Below, piece by piece: positions 57,520 through 64,000 of a stretch of 64,000 nt of DNA. The notes under the pieces were generated by a model. It did no database searches, was not told where the DNA came from, and saw only the letters and a list, made by a program, of their open reading frames with translations. Each line of letters begins with the position of its first letter. Positions within the stretch are counted from its first letter, which is position 1. Both the position numbers and the translations under genes were made by a program. Source of the DNA: Isoetes taiwanensis (lineage: Eukaryota; Streptophyta; Lycopodiopsida; Isoetales; Isoetaceae). The stretch spans positions 2,757,487 through 2,821,486 of the forward strand of contig JAJEKV010000049.1 in NCBI GenBank assembly GCA_021234155.1, written 5' to 3'.

Positions 57520-58960
57520 TCTTACACGACCCCCTTTTTTGTTATTAAAATTCTTTGTACGGTATTAAAAGGTGGCCATAGGCCCTTTATCGAAACTGTA
57601 ATTATGATTGTTTTGTTCTCGGTGGAGAAGTTTACCCACGGGTGATCTTCGACCCTACAATAGATCCACAGGACTTCGAAATTCCGTCAATGGCATACAT
57701 AGCCATTTGAACACCGAACAAACGAGGTTCTTGCAAACAAACCAAAAAGGAAATCTCTAGGAATTTCAAAGTCCCATTGGGTCCTTATTCCAAGAGTTGA
57801 TGCAAAAAATAGATGGGATCACTATGTTAGGGTTAATCTTCCCTATGAGAGACTAATTGAGGTAAGGGACTGGTCAGCCAATTAGGGCAAGCTAGTGCTC
57901 GAACCCTAGGTAATATCTCCTGAGAGAACCTTTTCCCTCTTAATGTGCCTAGGCAAGTGGTCATGAACATCACATGAACATTTTTTGGTTGACTCGAGAT
58001 TTCATGGGGTTTTGGTGGGGGGCATGGTAGAGATGGACATCAATAGATTATTGCTTATAGTCTGAGTTTGTAATCCAGAACATTACAATTTACAATGTAA
58101 ATCTTAGGTGACTAAAATTTAGGCCACGAAGCCAATGACGCTCTTCCACATGGAAAACATACTTTATGTGAATCAATGTTGTTAAGTACGTCAAAATGCG
58201 TACGCTTAAAAAGCGATTTTTATAATTTTTTGAAGATTTTAAGAATTTTGGAAAAAATCTTAAAAATTATATTTCATATAAAATATGTTAAAAGTCTTTA
58301 AAATCCTTAGACTATGATTTTTTTTAATCCAAATATATGATATTCTTGAACTTATTTATCCTTGTATATAAAATTATTATATTTATTAACCTTTATAATA
58401 TTGTTTTTCTGAACTTTCTTAAGAGTTGCATGGCAAAATAGCTACGACATCGTTGTAGTTGAGTTTCTAATAGCAGCATAAGCTTCTAATTTACTTGTTG
58501 GCATGCTATATCTTGTAACTTGTAGCAAAAATGTGCATTTTAACAGCAACAAATATGTCCAATAAAGCAATGTAAAGAATATACAAATTTTTTTTTTTTT
58601 TTTGGCCATACCAAATCATAAAAATCCTTTAAAAACGTACGGATTTTTATAGAGGTACTTTAAAAGTAAAAAACATGCTTGTTAACGACATTGATGTGAA
58701 TGTCGATCCAAAGAATTTGTTGGACCATAGCTTCACGTTACACATTTCTACCCAAGAATACCGATTGTTTTACCTTCTACATTTAATATGTTTTACCTTG
58801 CATTCCATTTCTAGCCCAAATTGTAGAAAATTTACCTGATTGAAATTTTATGTTCACCTTACGTTCACATTGCAGGAATGACCTCAAGGCCCTTATCACG
58901 TGTGTTAGCAGTGCCTTATGCCAAAATTTGGGCTTCGAGGCCATTCTTGCATATTAAATG
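57520..58960. other. Spacer downstream of GALS
   Basis: The GALS 3' UTR probably ends within the first 100-200 bp (ATTAAA-type sequence near 57545). The remainder is AT-rich, with a T run at 58591-58603 and no recognised gene. Confidence 0.5.
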
Positions 58961-58963
58961 AAA

Positions 58964-59100
58964 CTAGAAATGTGTGCCCGGCGATGCCGGGCATTAGTCA
59001 TGGATGTGTGGAATGGGTAGATGTAATGGAGTTCGTAGGTCAAATAGATAGTTGTAGGTTTCTCATGTCCGTAGATGCGATGGAGCATGAAGATATTATA
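58964..59100 (-). mobile_element. Helitron 3' end, copy H4 (minus strand)
   Basis: On the minus strand: hairpin GCCCGGCATCGCCGGGC (58976-58992), ACACATTT, CTAG (58964-58967), host T. Internal sequence differs from H1 and H3, so this is a separate family. The inner extent is unknown; the end given here is nominal. Confidence 0.8.
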
Positions 59101-59444
59101 AGTATTTTGCACGTTGTAGGTAAAGAATGGATATTCCTATGAAGGATAAAAATTGACCTTGAGTTTAAGTAGGAATAAAATATTAAGAAAAATGCCTATG
59201 AAACCTATTCAGATTTAGTTGTCAAGTCGATTTTTAGTTAGAACAGTATCTACAAAGGCTAATCAAATGAGTTGTCAAAATGCTAGCTTTTAGCGTTAAA
59301 GTAGAAGAACAAAATATTAGGTGCACTTATACAAAACATGCACACCTTCAAGTTCCAAATCCACTTCCAAAAGTTGTGAAGGTGGAGAGGGATTTCGTAC
59401 ACCTCGCCGATGACATAACATTCTATCATTATTATTGAAGGATA

Positions 59445-59478
59445 GGAAGGAAGGAAGGAAGGAAGGAAGGAAGGAAGG
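59445..59478. repeat. (GGAA)n LINE 3' tail
   Basis: Eight GGAA units mark the 3' terminus of LINE copy B (minus-strand TTCC). Confidence 0.92.
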
Positions 59479-60175
59479 TTCTTTTATCGTCCGCGGAGGC
59501 CAACCGGCCTATGGGACCCAAATTACACGGGTGCAGCAAGCCCGTTGCTACCCGGATTAAAAAACCCCCCCTTAGGAGGGAAAAACCGTCGTAGCAACAA
59601 GCCTGCTGGCAGCTGTACAAATATACATATACACATGAATTCCCGGCACCTCAGATAGGCGCCCGGGGGCAGAGGTGAGTCCGCAGATCTAAAACCTCCT
59701 GGAGGTAGGAGCCAAGGGATCGGTGACGATTGTCTTGGTAGCTTCGTCGAGGGGGAACCGAGTCGCACCAAGAGAATGTAGCGAGCCCGAATCGACTATA
59801 TATTTTGGATGACTCACGGAAGGCATGGCTTTCATCCTCAACAACCCCGGTGGCAACACTGACAAAGCTTTGTCTGTGGCGGCTCCAACCCACCGACCCG
59901 TCTCAAGCCGAAGATGGTGGGCCCCTGATAGAATGGGCCAGCGATGATCTGCGCTTCTTCATGGGCAAGCTGCGAACGAGGTAGAGCTGTGGGCCTCGAA
60001 CAGGGGTGGGTTTATGTCTTTGTTTGTAGTGTGCCACCTTTACTGTTCGAGCATGGTGGTCCCCGAGCTTCCCGAGAAAACAAGAGTCCAAGTACCCCCT
60101 CGGCCTATCGGCCGTCTGTGTGCACTGGGCGCACTGGGCAAAAGTATCTTTGGTGGGTTACAAATAAACGCCTTG

Positions 60176-60256
60176 ACGGCACCCGGCACCCGGCACTTTC
60201 CGGCACTTTCGGCACTTTGCACCCGGCACTTTCCCGGTTTTCGGCACTTTCGGCGG
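60176..60256. repeat. GGCACTTTC minisatellite in the LINE 3' region
   Basis: Units CCCGGCACTTTC and CGGCACTTT repeat about six times with small changes, between the RT domain and the tail of LINE B. Confidence 0.85.
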
Positions 60257-60679
60257 GGGTGCTAAAAGCATGCGTCCGGGGCGTGCTTTTGCACCCCACC
60301 GGCATACTTTGCCCACCTCACGTGCGTCACGTTCAGTAGCGCTAGCCTTGGGCTCTCTTGTCCTTCCAACAAGCCACGAGTGGTTGCGGGCTCATCGCCC
60401 TGGCGTAAGCCAAGTCGCGGGGAGCGAGTGTAAGCCCATCTTTGGCCACCTTACGGAAATAAACAATGTGTCTATCGGGGGGCAGCGTCTTTGCGGGGGC
60501 ATGAATCTGTCTCTGCAACAAGATCGATATGGGCGAGGGCTTGACCCCAAGTGCGCGTCAAAAATGCCTTACGGACTCTTTGTAAGTCATTCCAAAGTCG
60601 CCAAAGACACCACTTTGGGCCCCACACCTCGACCCCATCTGAGAAGAAGCTGGCTCCACCAATGCCGGAACAAATGTGA

Positions 60680-61390
60680 CTAGTGGCCCTGATCATACAA
60701 CTTCGCCCTGTGACTATTGTTTTGCATTGCGTACAGCGCCTTCCAACCTGCGGTCACCCGAAGGCGAATGGATGCATCCCAATACATTGAGGACGGAAAT
60801 TCCACCCCCAGGTACTTGTAGGCGGGTGTAACCTCTACCATTTGCCCACGATAAGTGGCCGGAGGTCTTTGGACGGAGGAGGATATGAGGACCACCTTAG
60901 TCTTGGCGAGGTTGACATGCATGTCCGTGCAGCTGGCGAGAATGTCGGGGGCATCTAGATGTGCCTGCATGCCCTCTGGTGTATGGGCCAAGAGGTCCAC
61001 ATCATCCGCATAGATGAGCTGCCGGATGACCTGGTGCAAGAGCTGTATACCATCCCCCCCATTGGCAGCAAGCCAGGCTTCCAACTGGTCAATGTAAAGT
61101 CCAAAGAGTGTGGGTGAGAGAGGACAACCTTGCCTAACTCCAATGCTACTGGCAAATGACAGTCCTTCCGGTTGCATGCGGCCTGTGCAGCTCTCGTACA
61201 GTCTGTACACTGAGTTCTGCAAATCCATAGGGAGCCCTAGATGGTGCAATCTCGCCCACAACTTTTCCCGGGGTACTGTGTCGAAAGCTTTTGCAAAGTC
61301 CACAAAACAGCAGTACAGGTCCTCCCGACGGTTCCTGCTGTTTTCGACCAGGGCCCTGAGTGTGAAGATGTGATCAATGGTCGATAGGGA
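60680..61390 (-). pseudogene. LINE B reverse transcriptase, C-terminal half, intact active site
   Basis: Open frame with STIDHIFTLRALVENSRN, YCCFVDFAKAFDTVPREKLW, IGVRQGCPLSPTLFGLYIDQ, the catalytic LIYADDVDLLAHTP, NLAKTKVVLIS and AYKYLGVEFPSS. Unlike copy A, the YADD box is kept. The fingers and the whole endonuclease are missing by 5' truncation. Confidence 0.92.
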
Positions 61391-61723
61391 GTAAAGGGAT
61401 AGAGGTTTGTAGTTGTATTTGAAATAATTGGTGCATGAAGTTTGTGCTTGGATGACAAATCTTACATGATGAATATTGCTTTTTATTGCACACATGATGG
61501 AAAGTTAACACATGAATCTAAATTCGGATCAGCTCCTCATATTACTTATTATCTTTGATATTATATAAGGTTAGAAAATATATCAACTTGAGGAGACATA
61601 ATGATAATTATTCTTGGAAGGGCAATTAAACGCATAAATATAGAAAGCAAGTCATATTCTGAACTGACCTCTGATTTTTGGACTTGGAGCATAAGCTAAT
61701 GATTAATGACCTTTCCCTTGAAA

Positions 61724-61899
61724 TTACCACTAGCATTAGCATTATCTTCTTCTTGGTAGTCTTTTAATATTTGGTTATTGTGTTTGGTGATGGGGCCTAG
61801 TCCCCAGGTTTTAGATGGGTTGTTGCCCTTGCATGTGCCGTCCCATAACCCGTTGGGTTCCCGTGGACGTAAAAATTCATCTTATCTTATCTTATCTTG
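61724..61899 (+). mobile_element. Short SINE-like retroposon, copy 2 (plus strand)
   Basis: About 175 bp from TTACCACTAGCATTAGC to the tail (CTTAT)n at 61880-61899. It is nearly identical to the copy at 35501-35685 in opposite orientation. It contains GATGGGGCCTAGTCCCCAGG and ends CCCGTTGGGTTCCCGTGGAC just before the tail. Confidence 0.78.
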
Positions 61900-62936
61900 A
61901 TTCTTAGAAATAATAAATGGCAATAAAACTTGATCAAACATTACAATTACACCATGTAACATCCAAGTTCCATAAAACCAAATGAACATTGACGAAGGAT
62001 AAATCATACACATCAAGCTATCAAAGCGCCTTTTTTAAAAAAACTCAAACAGATAACATTGGAGTGTTAAAATGAACATATGGCATGACGTGAAATGATG
62101 CAACTTGAAATATTATTTGGCAAATTGCATATTCAGAGCAATATGGAAGAAAAAACATAAATTCAAGTCACATGCCAACTTATTGTTTCAGAAAACACAA
62201 TCTGTATATTATGGACTTTGTAGAGCTTTATCTCTAACTACGCCAAGTAAAAGAGAGCAATTTTCTTGTAATTAAAGAATGCCACTTATATTATTGCTAG
62301 AGAATCCTGAACCTCCACCAATTAGAAGGTAACAGAAGGAAAATAACATGTAATAGACGTACAATTTTTTAACAATATTTGCATATAAACTTTTAGATGC
62401 TTCAACCTAAAAAGGGAAATTGTAGAGAAATATCAAATGCAATTTGTGCGCTCAAATTCTGTGACATGTAACTAACAACTTACTCAGCAATTAGCTTACA
62501 TATCTCAGACCTTATCGCAGAGTTGCCCGCAACGGAAGATTTTTTATAAGGAGAAGCTCCTCGTCCAATACAATATTTGGATGTTGGCATTCCAAACTGG
62601 AGATTGAGATTGGCTGACTATCATTTTTACCTTCCGTATTATACCATAAGAGGAACCCAAATCCTCAAAAATAAGGTTGACTCTGTTGTAGGGAAGTGTT
62701 CAACATGCCAGCCCTTGAATCCCTGTGAGTGGGATGTTTGTTGTTTTCATATAATATGTAGGTTCTAATATATTGCATTTTGTATATAGATCACATGTTT
62801 GAAATGAACTCAAGGGACTGTTAAACCTTTCAAATTTAGAGGGAAATCTAGCTGAAGTGAATCTACATCTGTGATTGGACCAGGAAATAACACAACTCTT
62901 AACCACAGGCAAATGTCTAGCCATAATTCTCTTTTA
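61900..62936. other. AT-rich spacer, nothing recognised
   Basis: No coding region or element end supported on either strand. Confidence 0.5.
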
Positions 62937-63132
62937 CACTACTACAAAAATAGGTAGAAATGGCACAAAAGTGACATTTATCCTCCGCCCTTTTACCGCG
63001 TATAAACGTCACTTTTGTGCCATTTATAACGTTTGTGCTCCCCAAATGGCACAAAAGTGACGTTTATACGCGGTAAAAAGGCGGAGGATAAATGTCACTT
63101 TTGTGCCATTTCTACCTATTTTTGTAGTAGTG
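62937..63132. mobile_element. CACTA-type foldback MITE
   Basis: 196 bp: two 89-bp arms with only one mismatch around an 18-bp loop (63026-63043). Ends are CACTACTACAAAAATAGG and its complement, the canonical CACTA terminus. TTA at 62934-62936 and 63133-63135 is the expected 3-bp target duplication. Within each arm, GGCACAAAAGTGAC and GTCACTTTTGTGCC repeat in inverted order, so each arm can also fold on itself. Confidence 0.95.
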
Positions 63133-63139
63133 TTAGCAT

Positions 63140-64000
63140 AGGTCATGGACATGGTGCTAACGTTTCAATATGATTCTAGACTTGCCAACAATCCTGTTTG
63201 TATTACAGTTTTTTCAATAACACATACAACCGAAATGCTTTAGGCCAGTCGACTCATAACTTCACATGCGCATCAGCATGTTCTGCAGATGATATAAGTC
63301 CCAATCTATGCGAATGTTTTCAACTTTCTTTATGCCGACTGTCCAATTTCTTGCACCTTCATTGCTAGAATTGGACATTACATGATTCACAAATCTCTCG
63401 GACCAGCTTTTAAAACAATTGAATTTGCAAACATAGGTCAAAAATGGTTCCACAAGTAATTACAGGCTATATGCAACTGCACAATTTTTCCCAGCTAAGG
63501 ATGATCAATCTTCATGATCAATCTTTATCAACTAAAACCAGACAATATATCTTCAACAACTTAAGTCAACATGTGCTGAAGTTTTTCTATAAAGTTTTAC
63601 GTCCTATCAGAGATATGTGCAAGGATTTAAAAAATCATTTTCTTCATAAACTTCACATAAGCATCGGGACTGTCCTGCAGACACAGTTAAAATTTTCAGC
63701 AACTGCCTATGCTAGGACAATATTACAATGTATTAAAAGTTCCTAGAAAATAGAAGTAATCTTACTGTATCATCTTCTTATTTGGTACTGCAGTATCATT
63801 AGTTTTGATCCCATCCTTGTCTCCATCCTTGTCTGTGAATGTTTCCCTAAGGTGCATTGAAGAACTAAATGCATAGGACTGTGACAATGCTGCAAAATTA
63901 GTCTCTAGTTAATATGTCAACCAACTAAAACATTAAGTAGCTTTGATATACAATGGTTACAACTTCTAAGGAGGACTCTGTTAATAAATTGAAATTGCAA
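63140..64000. other. Spacer at window end, nothing recognised
   Basis: AT-rich. No domain, RNA gene or element end that I can support. Confidence 0.5.

Larger units (their letters stand above)
59445..61395 (-). mobile_element. 5'-truncated LINE, copy B
   Basis: A minus-strand element that starts within the RT domain near 61.39 kb and ends with a (TTCC)n tail at 59445-59478. The 3' terminus GGTTGGCCTCCGCGGACG matches that of LINE A. The 3' region contains a GGCACTTTC minisatellite. Flanking target duplications were not identified. Confidence 0.87.

Overview
This window is nuclear DNA of a land plant. It carries plant-type gene fragments with short GT-AG introns: a vacuolar Na+/H+ exchanger, a plant-type aldehyde dehydrogenase, a GT92 galactan synthase and an FCP1-like phosphatase. 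These sit in a gene-poor background of transposable elements: LINEs, Copia, Helitron, hAT-like, CACTA and pogo-like. LINEs with short tandem-repeat 3' tails and a DUF7869-type gene lean towards a non-flowering plant such as a fern, lycophyte or bryophyte, but that placement is only an inference. Almost everything except the galactan synthase is broken.

Region 1 (about 0.2-7.05 kb) is the most unusual part. A decayed minus-strand gene with DUF7869-family sequence (2179 to about 190) is divergent from a decayed multi-exon plus-strand gene (about 3.2-6.9 kb). The second gene combines a ParB/sulfiredoxin-like domain with a circularly permuted (beta-class) N4/N6-type DNA methyltransferase: motif IV DIPY comes first, then the KP motif, then motif I DAFSARA. 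About 39 copies of a perfect or near-perfect 18-bp palindrome, CGGTATAAATTTATACCG, fill the shared upstream region and at least three introns of the methyltransferase gene. I saw none elsewhere in the window. I read this as the remains of a large composite mobile element with its own DNA-modification gene and its own dispersed palindromic site.

Region 2 (7-14.7 kb) is AT-rich. It holds an unidentified minus-strand exon split by a 550-bp retrocopy with a poly(A) tail and a 12-bp target duplication, a hairpin repeat, and two exons of an ALDH3-type gene. Region 3 (14.7-24.6 kb) holds a nearly full-length decayed LINE with (GGAA)n tail, followed by a TIR element that contains a nested hAT-like element rich in CG palindromes. 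Region 4 (24.6-42 kb) has three Helitron 3' ends, a tandem-repeat field, a 5' fragment of an NHX antiporter gene, a frameshifted multi-pass membrane protein gene with an intronic MITE, and a short SINE-like retroposon.

Region 5 (42-47 kb) is a 5'-truncated Copia element inserted in or next to a Helitron whose 3' end follows directly. Region 6 (47-55 kb) has a pogo/Tigger-like transposase cut off by an array of 24-bp CG palindromes, and a decayed FCP1-like phosphatase gene. Region 7 (55-64 kb) has the one apparently intact cellular gene (GALS, two exons), another Helitron 3' end, a second LINE of the first family, an inverted second copy of the SINE-like unit, and a fresh-looking 196-bp CACTA foldback MITE with TTA target duplication.
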